Positions 24,722-36,423 of a stretch of 64,000 nt of DNA are shown piece after piece. The position numbers and the translations under genes were made by a program. The notes beneath the pieces were generated by a model. It saw nothing but the letters and a program-made list of their open reading frames with translations. It had not been told where the DNA came from and ran no database searches. Every line of letters begins with the position of its first letter. Positions within the stretch are counted from its first letter, which is position 1. Source of the DNA: Apostichopus japonicus (taxonomy: Eukaryota; Echinodermata; Holothuroidea; Aspidochirotida; Stichopodidae); assembly GCF_037975245.1 (NCBI RefSeq), contig NC_092579.1, positions 12,634,678 through 12,698,677 of the forward strand. The letters run 5' to 3'.

Positions 24722-24829
24722 TTAAACCTTCTTCTTGTACTCCTTATGATCTTGTCCCTGTCTTGCAAACTGTTGTGGATCGGTGATAGCGACTGCATCA
24801 CCACTCTTGGGGTCCTTGTCACCTACCCA
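24722..24829 (-). CDS. Candidate terminal exon, unrecognised
   Basis: Acceptor TTTTTCACAG is followed by 35 codons, WVGDKDPKSGDAVAITDPQQ then FARQGQDHKEYKKKV and TAA. The phase-0 start would fit after the exon at 27134-27298 as an alternative 3' end to 25999-26307. The charged, Lys-rich end resembles a genuine C-terminus. Alternatively AAG|GTTTAA is a donor leading to 23875. Family not recognised. Confidence 0.45.
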   Translation of the reverse strand, partial: WVGDKDPKSGDAVAITDPQQFARQGQDHKEYKKKV

Positions 24830-25998
24830 CTGTGAAAAATGTAACCAGAGAGAAGAGTTGTGGATGACGCATAATCACTGGGTTTCCATTTGGCCTGTTT
24901 CCTACAAGATTTCTAACCGCAGGAGCATAGCCAGGGGGCGAAGGGGGAGACCGCCCGCCCCCCCTCGATTTTTTTTTTTGTATTTTTTTTTATGATATCG
25001 AAGTTTTATAGTAGCTGTTATACTGTAAGAGGTTTTAATATTTGTTCACCAATAAATTAACTGTGTCTGAATTTTCGAAAATTACCTGACCAACATTCTG
25101 CATCATACTTCCCTCTACTCGTGCAATTTTGACCGGTCTGTTAGGGGTTGAAGGGTTTTTCTCTATATTGGTTGCCCATAGATGATATTTTGTTCAACAT
25201 TATGGGCATGTTTGAAGTGAATTTGTTTATTCAAATTCTGAACAAATAATGGGCTTTAAAACCTCGAAAAGTGGGGCTGACGGGTATTGTGGGTCGTTAC
25301 GTAGTATTACCTACAAAAGCAATGATCCACAGGAGATGCAATGAGGTCCAACATGTGTGACTGGTGTCAATCTTAAAATAGGTAATGGATGAAAAAAAAA
25401 ACTATTTGGAAAAAACTTGGTTCTCAGGCAAAAGTGTTCATCTGGTTGGTCATTTTCAAGCCTGAGAAGTGCCATTTTCGGTGATCTGGGGGCTATCAAA
25501 ACCAGAAATTTTCTTGTTTCCTGCGTGCCAACCGATGGTGGCGCTCCGCTTAGATAGTAATATACAAAATATCACAAAGCGCGAGAACAATTTGGCGGAA
25601 GAAAGTTGCTACACGCCTGCACCCAAGCAGATGTACCCCATAAATGTACCCCACCAATATTTGAAACAAATCACCGCCCCGGATCACATTGTCCAGAATG
25701 GTGACAATCCCGCTTCCCCCTCCCCCCCCCCCAACAACCCTTCTATCCCTGTTCTCCCTCTGAAAAGATCAAACATTTGCTAAATAAATAGCAAACAAAC
25801 AAAGGATGACTAACTTCTGATAATTCCATCTCTAGGACATTTTAGATTTTTTTGTTTCTGGAAAGTGCTAAAATCAAAACATTTTCATCACCTTGGCAGG
25901 TGCCTCTTCGATGTCTTGAATTGTCAAAGTCCCCAAATGCCCAAAATTAAGGATTGTGTCGAGTGATTCTGTCAAACGGATGATGTGCCTACCACCAA
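24830..25998. other. Intron or intergenic with hAT-like relic
   Basis: From 24920, CAGGAGCATAGCCAGGGGGC recalls a hAT-like terminus. 25470-25560 (AAGTGCCATTTTCGG ... CCAACCGATGGTGGCGCTCC) is shared with the elements at 41563-43041 and 57973-58623. No right terminus or target duplication was found. ORFs here are not coding. Confidence 0.4.
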
Positions 25999-26307
25999 TT
26001 ACATGTCACTACTACTCAGGTGTATCTTTGTCTTGTAGCCCTCGTCTTCCCCTTTCTCTCCCCAGCTGGCGTATTTTTGAGCTACCTCCACCTTGGAGTA
26101 TGTGTTTGGCGTGTTCAGCCATTTCGTCTTCTCCTCTGCCTGCCTCCTGTTCAACATCTTGATCGGTGACTCGTATCTGCTCTTCTCAAATTCATTGTCG
26201 TAGATGTAGATGAAGTTGGTGGAGGCTGCTGGGTAGGCGACGTCGCTCTTGGGCTTCAGTTCGTGTCTCACAAACGGCTGGCCGTACACGTTGCCTGTTA
26301 TGTAACC
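25999..26307 (-). CDS. Unknown gene X, terminal exon
   Basis: Acceptor TTTGTTACAG then 102 codons to TAA at 25999. The protein part starts GYITGNVYGQPFVRHELKPK and ends GYKTKIHLSSSDM. It is hydrophilic, with many Tyr, Lys and Glu (YDNEFEKSRYESPIK, RRQAEEKTKWLNTPNTYSK) and no membrane segment. The higher GC and balanced codon use differ from the surrounding LINE ORFs. It joins in phase 0 to 27134. The style resembles small cytoskeletal or axonemal proteins, but that is only an impression. Confidence 0.65.
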   Translation of the reverse strand, partial: GYITGNVYGQPFVRHELKPKSDVAYPAASTNFIYIYDNEFEKSRYESPIKMLNRRQAEEKTKWLNTPNTYSKVEVAQKYASWGEKGEDEGYKTKIHLSSSDM

Positions 26308-26721
26308 CTGTAACAAATTAAAAAGTTCCTGTGATCAAATTTTTGTGCTGGTTGCAGATCTAAGTCACTCTTACATCTAACATCAGCAGCACAACATTCT
26401 TCCATCTTTGTCTTCTTTGCTGTTTTACTTATGAAATGATTACATATCAAGTCTTCCACAAGTATCTCTTTGAAAATCTCACACATTCGCTGTCTTTGGT
26501 GCATTCAGGACAAACTAATTGGAACATTCCGTTTCTATGCCATTTCCATGAAATACTGCACAATTTTGGATGCAGGTGATCTTGAAAATATTTTCAAAAT
26601 GGGTGGGGTGTGCGACAGATCACTTGTAGGGAGCTTCATGAAGTTCCCCAAACCGATAAAGTTTGGATTATGTTCAATAGCGTATGAAACCATTCTGATT
26701 ATTAAGTCAAGAGCTTGCCAA

Positions 26722-26765
<44 letters not shown>

Positions 26766-27133
26766 AGTTTAAGATAGTGTCAAGCTGTAACAATTAGAGT
26801 TTCAAGTAAGACACAAATCAAATCAAATGGTGTATCCAACCATCCTGATACGTCACAGCTGTTTACTTTGACTGAACGAAGCTACCTGCTTATCCACACT
26901 GACTTCCTACAACTCACTTCTCACTGAATTATCTCACTTAATAAAGCGTATTAGCTTGGTACATATATGATCAAAAACATCATACGTTAACTAGCGACGC
27001 CATCGGCTGGCGATTAGCATAGTAAATTCTTGCTATGTCTGCCCAGATCTTTAAATGCAAATAAGGCTAGTTGGTCTGCTGCACAGACGTTGCAGGCCAA
27101 GTGAGTTGGAATTTTTGCATTTTGAAATCTTAC
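26308..27133. other. Intron of gene X with (TA)n
   Basis: No exon seen. A perfect (TA)n microsatellite occupies about 26724-26763. Confidence 0.6.
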
Positions 27134-27298
27134 CATATTGTCCAAATGTCTCATCATGGCTTCGAACTCCAGTTCACCGACCTTCAGTTTGTGTCCTGTC
27201 TCACTGACCCCACCTGCGTCCTTGGCAGTCCCTTCGCCGACCTTGTCTCTGACTTCATCTGGTAGGTGGATGACATTATCCAGGCCTACGGCATGTAT
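27134..27298 (-). CDS. Unknown gene X, internal exon
   Basis: A 165-nt exon (55 codons, phase 0/0) with acceptor GTGACAG and donor ATG|GTAAGA. It encodes IHAVGLDNVIHLPDEVRDKV then GEGTAKDAGGVSETGHKLKV and GELEFEAMMRHLDNM. Clear splice sites, no stops and phase agreement with the flanking exons (34330-34410 upstream, 25999-26307 downstream) support a real gene. Family not recognised. Confidence 0.65.
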
Positions 27299-27719
27299 CT
27301 GTCACGAATAATTAGCATACGGTAAAGCGTTTGAATGCAGTTTGTTGTTACATTATCGAACACAAGTCTTACGAGCAACTCTTTTAATCTCTCTTATTCC
27401 TTCTTTGTCGTTTCTCGTCGCTGACTTTGCTCTGCTGGTCCTAACACTACTAAGGAGATTCTTATATTTGTCATCTTGTGTATGCCATCCGAGGAATGAA
27501 ACTCAACAATTTCATATAAGAGGACGACAACATCGTACATGATTTGCCGAAGAAACCATCCGTTTGGCGTTCATGCTTCAAAAATATAAGACCCACTAAA
27601 GAGTCGTTTTTAGCTTAAATCCGGTTTGAACTTTCGTCCTTTTGATGAAACCTTTGAATCCTTCTCAATTGAAGCATTTTGTCTTCCATCTCTCTGTCAA
27701 GGGACAAAAGAGATAAATA

Positions 27720-28095
27720 CTGCCATTCAGTGGCGTAGGAAGGTACTTTTGAGTGGGGCGGCTGAAGACTGATGGCCGGCCTGGGGGAGGGGTCTAAGGG
27801 GAGGGGGTGTCCCCCTCCCCTTTTTTTTGGCATTTCCAGGTGGCCTCAGATGCAATTTGGTGCAATATAGCACACTTCAACACCCACTCCATTTTGTAAA
27901 GAATTTTGCATTTTCACCTGGCCTTAGATGCAATTTGGTGCTTCAAATGAGACTTTTTTCTCATTTGGAAATGAAAAAGGGGTTTTCTGACTTGCGGAGC
28001 GGGGGGGGCGGAACGATACTTCTGCCCCCCCATATGTTCACTGGGGGGGCTGGCGCCCCCCCAGCCCCCCCGGTTCCTACGCCCTTGCTGCCATT
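27720..28095. mobile_element. 360-bp hAT-like MITE with 8-bp target duplication
   Basis: The element spans 27728-28087. Left end CAGTGGCGTAGGAA and right end TTCCTACGCCCTTG are inverted copies with two mismatches. It is flanked by CTGCCATT on both sides (27720-27727 and 28088-28095). The 8-bp duplication and CA...TG ends are the hallmarks of hAT-superfamily insertions. The body has G- and C-runs and no transposase, and includes a duplicated CTTAGATGCAATTTGGTGC-type segment. It lies between the 27.2-kb and 34.4-kb exons of gene X, i.e. intronic if that gene model holds. Confidence 0.85.
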
Positions 28096-28597
28096 ACAGA
28101 ACAAACACAGAAATGCACTTCTCCTTCAACAGGCAAATATTTGAGCAACTGTCTGTCTGGGCAATAATACTTCATTTGTTCCTATCCAACAAAAAAAATT
28201 TGTCTGTCAACAAAACTGGACCAAACTAGGCTATTTGATATTTGCTCTTTAATGAACAAAAAGATGTCAACTTCTCTATGGTGGATATAACCAATGCCTG
28301 GATTCTGCAAGGCACCTTGATAGCAAATAGGCAAAAGCATTATGTACAATATGTATGAGGTACAATAGAAGCATTGTAACACTATCAGGAAAACGGAAGT
28401 TTGTGTTTATAAGCCTCTTCTCCAAACGATTTGATACAGAATCCTGTGGACACCTGCGGGCGCAAGCTGAGCTCATCAAACTTACAAAGACCCTTAGGAG
28501 CATCCCATCAGCTTTCCTTTCATGATGTTAGTGTCACAACATTAGTATTTATAATACGCTTTCTGGCCAAGGTGAAGTGCACAGGCGCGGCATGCAG

Positions 28598-31359
28598 TAT
28601 TTGAATATACCGCGGAGGATTGAAAACTGAAGCCTTTCCAAAATCTCATCGATCATATTCATAGACTTACTGTTTTAGTATTCTGTGCTTAATACTCCCT
28701 TTTGAATAGATATTTATTCCTCTTGAATGTTATTCAACTTTTATTAGCAGATTGAATTTGAGTTAGCAGAAATAAATGTTTCAGTTTTTGAGTCGGACTA
28801 AATTTATTCCAGTCCTTGCAGCCCGACTGAACTTTATTAACATTAGGCTGAAACTTGGAAGAAAATAAATTTTATCCCACAGCGATAGGCCTAGGCCTAA
28901 ATATCCAATAATGAATGTTCAGAACTTGCTGCAGTTATCCAAGAATATGGAAAATATTGTTGACCCATCGAAGAAGACCAAGCCTCAAAAATGTGCTATT
29001 TATTGGATGAAAGATCAACAAGTTAGTACAGAGTCGGTGATGGACAAAGAAAATGCAACTGAAAATGCAGTCTGCTTGATAAAGTGTAGAGGAAAGGGGC
29101 CGTATTCTAGAAAAATCATCAAAATAAGTGGTATGTTGACCTTTTTTCTGTTTCATTTCTATGTGTAATCATTTGAAACTCTCTGACAGTGGCACAATAA
29201 CCAAGTTCAACTTCTAATTTTCTCCTGTCTTGTGCCACGATAAACAGCATATTTGCAGTTAATAACATTAATAATCAAATTAAAATAAGACAAGGCTACA
29301 TGTGTAGTATATTTCTTGTTTAGGCCTAAACTTATAGGGTTACTACAGTTAAGCTTATTCTTATGGGTGCATGGGGCAATGCCTATGTTTGGTAATTATT
29401 TGGACATTCAGTACTTGGATTTTCCTAGTTTTACCTAGTCAAACTTCACGTTCAAGTCTGACGTTTCTCTTACCGTACTACAGAGATTTTACTTACCATT
29501 GAAATAGCGTTATAAAAATCATTGAAATAGCGTTAAAAACATTTCTGTTTTTCATATGTGGTTATATGCAAGGAGCCAAATTTTTCATCATTTTAATCAT
29601 TATTACAGGGGGGGGGAGGGCTAGTAAGGTTATATATAAACTTTGTGACATGTTGTAAGACATGTGTAAACATGCTTGCTTGCAAAAAAAGTGGGGTCTA
29701 AAGCCACCCATCTCTCCCCCGCGTTGCGACGTCCCTGTATTATGCACTGAATATTATATATTATATTTTCCGTTTCTGGTGGGTGGTTATTGTGCCAATG
29801 TATATTTGTGCCCTATCATTATTAATTATTTCTATTTGTTTTATGTTCAGAGTACATTAACAGTATGTGTGGCAGAAACCAGTGGACAGAGCCACAGCCA
29901 CAAGAGATGAACAAACGGTTTGCATACAAGTGCACGAATGCTCCAAGATACATGAAATTGAAGAAGCTGTATTTTATTTTTGTTTCGTTTTGTTTTGTAA
30001 TTTTATAGTTGTTGAATAAAAAAGGAGACTTCAGAATTCTGGTTATTCTCATTATTTGTTTGGAGAGTTTTAATCAATAACTAGGACAACAAGCTGGCCA
30101 AATTCCTAACTCTCCTTACTTGGAACTGATTAGCATACAAGTATTCAATAAGTATTCGAGTAAGTATTCAGAAACCTGTTAAGCCTTCATAAAATAACTA
30201 ATTAGCATACAAGTATTTGAATACTAGCGAATAAGTATTCGAGTAACTATAAGTATTCATCAGAGCCGAATTATTTCAATTAGCAAATACTTATATGTAA
30301 ATGAGCTAAGTATTCAAATAGCTATTCCAAATCTACTGAAATACCTATTCGAATACCTATTTGAATACCTAACAGGTATTCGAATACTTCACTCATTTAC
30401 ATATTTTGGCTCTGAGAAAGGCTTATAGTTATTTGTATTAGTATTGGAATACTTATTTTGTACTGTGTGTTATATGGTAAATTTTCTGAATACTAAGGAA
30501 ATCTTTGAATACTTTTTGAATACTTATCGACTATATTCGTGTTAGGTAAGGGTAACTTTATTAGAAAGCAGATAATCCGCTTTGTAACGACCATTGTTTG
30601 TTACCCAGACTTGACAAAAAAAACCACACACACACACCGATTCATAAAATTGTAGGTTGACAAAACCCAGACAACCAACTCTTGATGCTGCAGGGAGAAG
30701 AGAGGACCCCCTTACCTAACACGAATATAGTCGATAAGTATTCGATAAGTATTCAAAGATTTCCTTAGTATTCAGAAAATCAACCATATAACACAGAGTA
30801 CAAAATAAGTATTCAAATACTAATACGAATAACTATAAGCCTTCGTCAGAGCCGAATTATGTAAATGAGTTAAGTCTTCGAATACCTGTAAGGTATTCGA
30901 ATAGGTATTCGAATAGCTCTTCGAATAGGTATTCGAGTAGCTTTTGGAATAGCTGTTTGAATTAGCTCATTTACATATAAGTATTCGCTCATTTAAATAA
31001 TTCGGCTCTGACGAATACTTATAGTTATTCGAATACTTATTCGCTAGTATTCGAATACTTGTATGCTAATTAGTTATGTTATGAAGGCTTAACAGGTTTC
31101 TGAATACTTACTTGAATACTTATTGAATACTTATATGCTAATTAGTTCTAAGTAAGGAGAGTAAGGAATTTGGCCAGCTTGTTGTCCTAGCTCCTTGATT
31201 AAATCTGCTATTAAAAGTTGAATAACATTCACAAGGAATAAATATCTATTTGAAATGGAGTATTAAGCACAGAATACTAAAACAGTAGGTCTTATGAATA
31301 TGATTGATGAAATTTTGGAAACGCTTCAGCTTTTAAATCCTCCGCGGTATATTTCAAAA
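28598..31359. mobile_element. 2.8-kb foldback element (long inverted repeat)
   Basis: The sequence reads as its own reverse complement over long arms. Outer arms: 28598-28771 pairs with 31200-31359 (for example ATACCGCGGAGGATT against AATCCTCCGCGGTAT). Inner arms: 30066-30545 pairs with 30713-31199 (AGGACAACAAGCTGGCCAAA at the outer side, CGTGTTAGGTAAGGG at the loop). A 167-bp loop at 30546-30712 separates them. The right arm is continuous, while the left is split by about 1.3 kb (28772-30065). Arms are packed with AAGTATTCGAATA words that are themselves palindromic. No transposase is seen. Confidence 0.85.
28911..30008 (+). CDS. Two-exon gene inside foldback arm, unknown
   Basis: Exon 1 is 28911-29130 (ATG start, donor G|GTATGT, phase 1) and exon 2 is 29851-30008 (acceptor TTTTATGTTCAG, stop TAG). 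The split codon becomes GAG (Glu) and both exons are fully open, giving 125 residues. AATAAA follows at 30015, right after the stop. The protein starts MNVQNLLQLSKNMENIVDPS, is Lys-rich, has CAIYWMKDQQV and several Cys, and ends in a hydrophobic stretch (LYFIFVSFCFVIL). I do not recognise a family. It fills the segment that interrupts the left arm. Splice prediction is by eye. Confidence 0.5.
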
Positions 31360-34329
31360 TATTTTTGAGCTGTTCAAAGTGTATGGGTGTTAGCCACTGA
31401 AAATAAATGTTTGTTCTTGATCAGAGCTCTCTGGGTTTGGTGGGAAGACCAAACACAGAGCAGATACATCAAACCTGGAAAACTCAACCGGATTGGATCA
31501 AAAGAAATTATAATTATGAATAACAACCAATATTCAGCTGATCTGGGCCCAGTCAAAGAATTAAATAAAATAACTTACAGTCGTGAGGTCACACCCAAAT
31601 GTTAAAGTAAATACACTTAATTTAAAAGTCTGTTCTGGTGAGTTGGCATGCTGGTGACATCAAGTATTCTATGACATCATATCTTCCACGACATCAGATA
31701 TTCCACAACATCAGAAATAGTTAAACACAATAAATGGTATTATGAATGTCCGATCCCAGCAAAGTATTATCCTTCAATTTATAAGCAATGGTGTCGCAGG
31801 GTATCCTTCAGTAAAATAATGTCAATATCCTCTGTAGTAAAATAATGTCCTTTATAAGAAATGGTGTCCTGGAATATACTTTATTGTAAAATAATATCCT
31901 TTATAATAAAATAGTGTCCCAGACTGTCAGTTGAATATCACAACTTCCATAAAATGATAAGGACTACAGTAACTTGAACTATGTAAATTAAGGTTTAAAA
32001 CAAACTATCCAGCCATTAAAACATCTTTCTCTTCTTTTGCAACTGCCTTGCTCAGATACTTATAGCCAACTGCCTAACTCCTTATACCCCTCACAAAACT
32101 CCCTTTGTTACTAAAATATACACACACAGACCCCATTTCCTGTGAGAGCTAATTTCCAGGAAGAACAAGATAGTTGCCTAGCAACCTAGAAGAGGTAGTA
32201 GAAGTGTAGAGGTTTTAATCCACAAGACAACGTACAAATATACTGTACAAATGTATAGCCCCTCTGTTCACTGCACAATGTACCTAATAAACAAGTAAAA
32301 CTATGGTACAAAACAAAACTTAATGTAAGAGCTGACCATCTTACAAAAGGAAATAAGTATTCGAATAGGCATTCAATGAAATAAGTGTTCGAATACTTAT
32401 TGGAATAGCTATATTTAGCATTCTCTAAGCATTCGAAGGAAAGAAGTATTCGAATACCTATTGGAATAGTTATTTTAAGTATTCGATTAGTTATTCTAAA
32501 GTCTGAATGCTTAAATTTTTGAAATACCAACTATATAGCTATTCGAATACTTAGCGAATACTTAATAGTTATTCGTGTTGGGTAAGGGCCAAGTACTCCA
32601 ATTCCTGCCCATCAACACCCCCCACTTCCCTAACCACTTGAAATCCTAACCCACTAGTAAAGTGTGTTGCTGAACCTTCAAGACATAGAAATAGAAAACT
32701 CAATTATGACTTTCATGAACGATCTCTAAGGGAAATTTTTCCCACAGTTTCAACTGGTAGCTTTTCTAAGAATTTACATTAGCCAAAAGACCCTGGTTTC
32801 CAAGGTCAATAATGAAACACATCTCCCAGGTGGGTAACCTTGCCCTTGGGGTCAGACATCAAAAAGAATATTATGGGAACTTCATCGCTGAATGTCAACA
32901 TTATTAGTGCACATACATATTAGAAAGTAAACATCCCCTACTATGCCTTAATCCAAATCCATAAATCCGATTTGGAGTCGGCAAGTCGCATCAAGACTAG
33001 CAATTATTCCAGTCAAACATACTTTTTCAACCGCTGTTATTTTCTTTTCATTTCATGGAGCAGGCTTTGCTATTGCGGGTGGCTTTCTGCTGTTACTCAG
33101 AGCCTAGTTTGACTCAGGAAATAGCAAACAAAAGTTTGTACAGAAGCGGAATCTTCGGGGGTGGAGAGAGTTGAGGAGAGTGTAATGACTACATATTGAT
33201 ACAGAAGTAGACTATGCTAATGGCAAAATCAAGTTCTGTGTAGGCTAGGAGATACAATCATTCCCAAGACAATAAAAATTCCAAATTGATTATATTGTTT
33301 GGAAACAGTTTGAAAATTTCAGATAACTTTTCTCAGAGGAGAGGGTCATAACAAAGATTAACTCAATCCATACCATTTACTTTGTGTTTCGAGTTGACTA
33401 ATCTTGTCCATTTTCAACCCTAACTCTAAATATATAACTCTATAAACACTACCTGGCAATTGATTGGACATTGTTTATATGTAAAGGATTGGGTGGTTAC
33501 AGAAGTCTGGTTGCGACATCCAAGGGGGGGGGGGGGGGGGGGGTGGGTGGGTGGGGGGGGGAGATATAGTATGGCAAGGGAAGGCAGAACTCAGTTTTTC
33601 TCTTTAAGCGCTGGTATTTTGTTCCCCACTAGCAAGCTCTACATCAAAAAATAGGAGGAAAAGGAAAACAAATGTGTAATAAACAATGCTTGATAAAATC
33701 ATAAACTAGCTTTTAAATGTTGGAACACTCCTTTAATGCTCAGAAAATATTAAAGAGTGAATGGCTCCTTTAATATTAAGGAGTAGAAGGCTCTTTTAAA
33801 TGCTTATGCCATGCAACCCACAATGCATCTCATGTCAAAAATTAACCTTCTATTCTAAAAATCATGGCTATAACCGACATATGATAAAAAAAAAATAAGA
33901 TATAAAATCTTAAATTTGTCCAAAATCCATAACCATCTAAAAAAGTATTTGCTCTAAGTGTACATATGACCAACTAATCCCAATGCCATGGAATACTATT
34001 ATGTACCAATGCCAACAACAATATGTACACAACAGTTACCTTTATCGAACACATGGACACGGCCATCTTATACTACAAAAACTTGTGATAAAACTGAGGG
34101 TGTTACTGGCAAATACCGCAGAATATGTACAACCTATCTAGCCGTATGCTGTCTACCAACAGAAATCACCTACAATATAAAAATGAACTGCAAGCAAATA
34201 TGAATACTTGTAACGTATTCGTTCACATACTGAAATAATTATTCCATCTAGTACAGTAGTAGCAGGCATATCACATAATATAACACATGCTTAGACCTAA
34301 GATGTTTAAAAAGTAAGGAACGAACTTAC
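31360..34329. other. Intron of gene X; repeats only
   Basis: 32345-32585 is another, diverged field of AAGTATTCGAATA words ending in ATTCGTGTTGGGTAAGGGCC, matching the inner arm ends of the foldback element. A poly-G microsatellite lies at 33522-33560. No exon seen. Confidence 0.5.
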
Positions 34330-34410
34330 CTGATTGTACCTGGTCTCCATAGCTGCCCTCAGCATACACTGCAAACGTACATTTTCTGCAACACCTAACT
34401 TCACGTCAAA
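34330..34410 (-). CDS. Unknown gene X, internal exon
   Basis: An 81-nt exon (27 codons, phase 0/0) with acceptor TTTTTTTGTAG and donor CAG|GTAAGTT. It encodes FDVKLGVAENVRLQCMLRAA then METRYNQ. It joins in phase to 27298. The strong splice signals and continuous phase with the next exon are the evidence; the family is unknown. Confidence 0.6.
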
Positions 34411-34640
34411 CTACAAAAAAAGCATCATATCAGTCAAAATCTTAGAAAAGTTACAAATGAAACATGTTATTACCTCATACAGCTTTTGATGATAAACTGA
34501 CGCAGGGAAAGTTAATTAAAAATACCTGATATTTTTGGATATATACATAAATCTTTGATTTCGTGTATAAACCACGTTGTCAATGGTCCTGACCACAAAC
34601 TTTTTCAGGTTCCTTACCCGCAACTTCCTGTAGTTTTGAA

Positions 34641-34862
34641 GGCTGAAATTGCAAATAAACTAGTGCATATCCCTACACCAGTTTGAAGGGTCCCATTGCA
34701 AATAAATAAATGCATACCCCTACACTAGTTTGGAGGGCTGAAATTGCAAATAAACTAGTGCATATCCCTACACTAGTTTGGAGGGCTGAAATTGCAAATA
34801 AACTATTGCATATCCCTACACTAGTTTGGAGGGCTGAAATTGCAATTAACTAGTGCATATCT
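34641..34862. repeat. 48-bp tandem repeat, about five copies
   Basis: GCTGAAATTGCAAATAAACT recurs exactly every 48 bp at 34737, 34785 and 34833, with earlier diverged units from 34641. The rest of each unit reads AGTGCATATCCCTACACTAG. It lies just upstream of the family B LINE and may be part of its 5' region or an independent minisatellite. Confidence 0.85.
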
Positions 34863-35095
34863 CTACATATAAATAGACCTATCAAAAAGCCCAATCCTTG
34901 AGATCAATTTTAAGTTGGTCTGACTTCATGAAGTCAAAAAATTGGATAACCAACCGTTATTGGATAACCAACCGTCAACCTGTTAACACTGTTCCTTGAG
35001 GAGCTCTTATATTTTCTACTTTCTAATGATCTCCGAGGTTAAATAGAGTGTGGTTTTCACTACATCATTGCAAATTGTATTATTTGAGACACTAA

Positions 35096-36369
35096 TTGAG
35101 ACAATATTTAGCAGAAAATTTTATTTTATTCCAATTTTGGAATACTTTTTCCGCTGGAGATCTCGGCAATGACGTCTTGCAAAGTTCGTTGGCCTACAAG
35201 AATGTTAGTACGGATTCTGCGACAGTGGAGAAATTAAAGGAGTGTAGCATCAGAGTTGCCGACAGTTCATATAAAGATACTGAGATTTTGTATGCTATCA
35301 TGAATGATGTTGGTAGAGATGGAATTGCAAGTTGTGTGAAATCTTTGGGATGCTGGATTATCACATTAAAAGCAAAGGAACAAGCTGATCTTATTTTGGA
35401 CAGTGGACTCCTCGTGAATGGGAACCAGTTTCTACTGGTATCAACAGAACGTTCCTAACTGTTTGTGTTTTCTGAGTACCTTCATTCATACAGGACAAAG
35501 ATCTAACAGGAAAACTTTGTGAGTGTGGGTGTAAAATAAGAGGCGAATGGAAACGAAAGACCTTCCCCAGATTCCCAAATATCCAGAACGGAATATGATT
35601 GGTACAGTTAGAACTACCTGAAGAACACAAGAGCTTGCCTTACGCAATTAGAATGAACAGGATTAATATGAACTTAAAGCACAATGGTCAAACTAAAGTA
35701 TGCAATCTGTGTTTGGAAAGCGATCACATCAGGAGAAACTGTCCTAACTACAAATGTAAAGTTTGCGATGTCCAAGGGCACCGGGAAGCTAATTGCCCAA
35801 AGGTCAGATGCTTTAAATGCCAAGAACTTGGACATAAAAGCTTTAATTGTCCTGAGACATTTGAAGAGTATCGCCATGACAACACAGACCCTGGCTCGAC
35901 CCTAGATACACATGAAAACGAAACACAATATCAGTCTGAGGGATTAGTCACTGGGTCAGTTGAACAGGACGATCACGCTATTCAAGAAGCTAACGAGGTC
36001 AGGGCACAGAAATCCGAACAAAACACAGATTCAACAGCAAAGAAGAACAATAACGCGAACTCCAGACACCCGAGTAATCCTAACCAGGAGTCAAAGAAAA
36101 CCCACCAACAACAGCGAACTGAACAAAAGACGACATTGCCAACACAAAAAGTAGTAGAACAACGGAGAACACAACCGGAGACTGGATCTCAGCGGATGGA
36201 GGGGGCAAGCACACAAAGGGGAAACATCCAACCCCACAAAAGGCAAATATCCCTAGACGAAGACGGCTTTCAAACTATCAGACTAAAGAAGAAAACATTT
36301 ATTCCTAATCTCAGCAGAGCAAGAAATGTCAGAACAAAGGATTCTTCAGCAGAACCTATGCAAAGATGA
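35096..36369 (+). pseudogene. Family B ORF1 (zinc-knuckle RNA-binding protein)
   Basis: 35096-35458 encodes an N-terminal domain (LAYKNVSTDS, IRVADSSYKD). The segment to 35598 continues as LTGKLCECGCKIRGEWKRKT in a shifted frame and then meets a TGA just before LVQLELPEEHKSLPYAIR. From there, 256 residues are open. Three CCHC knuckles follow in tandem: CNLCLESDHIRRNC, CKVCDVQGHREANC and CFKCQELGHKSFNC. The remainder is Gln/Asn/Lys-rich and disordered-looking. It probably coated element RNA. The frameshift and stop make this copy defective. Confidence 0.8.
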
Positions 36370-36423
36370 TGGCGTTCATGTTATACATTTATTTATTTAT
36401 AGCGATGCAAGCTGCAAAATACC

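Noticed and set aside
24920-25560. Complete hAT-like element
   Set aside because: Terminus-like start and the shared module, but no right terminus or target duplication.
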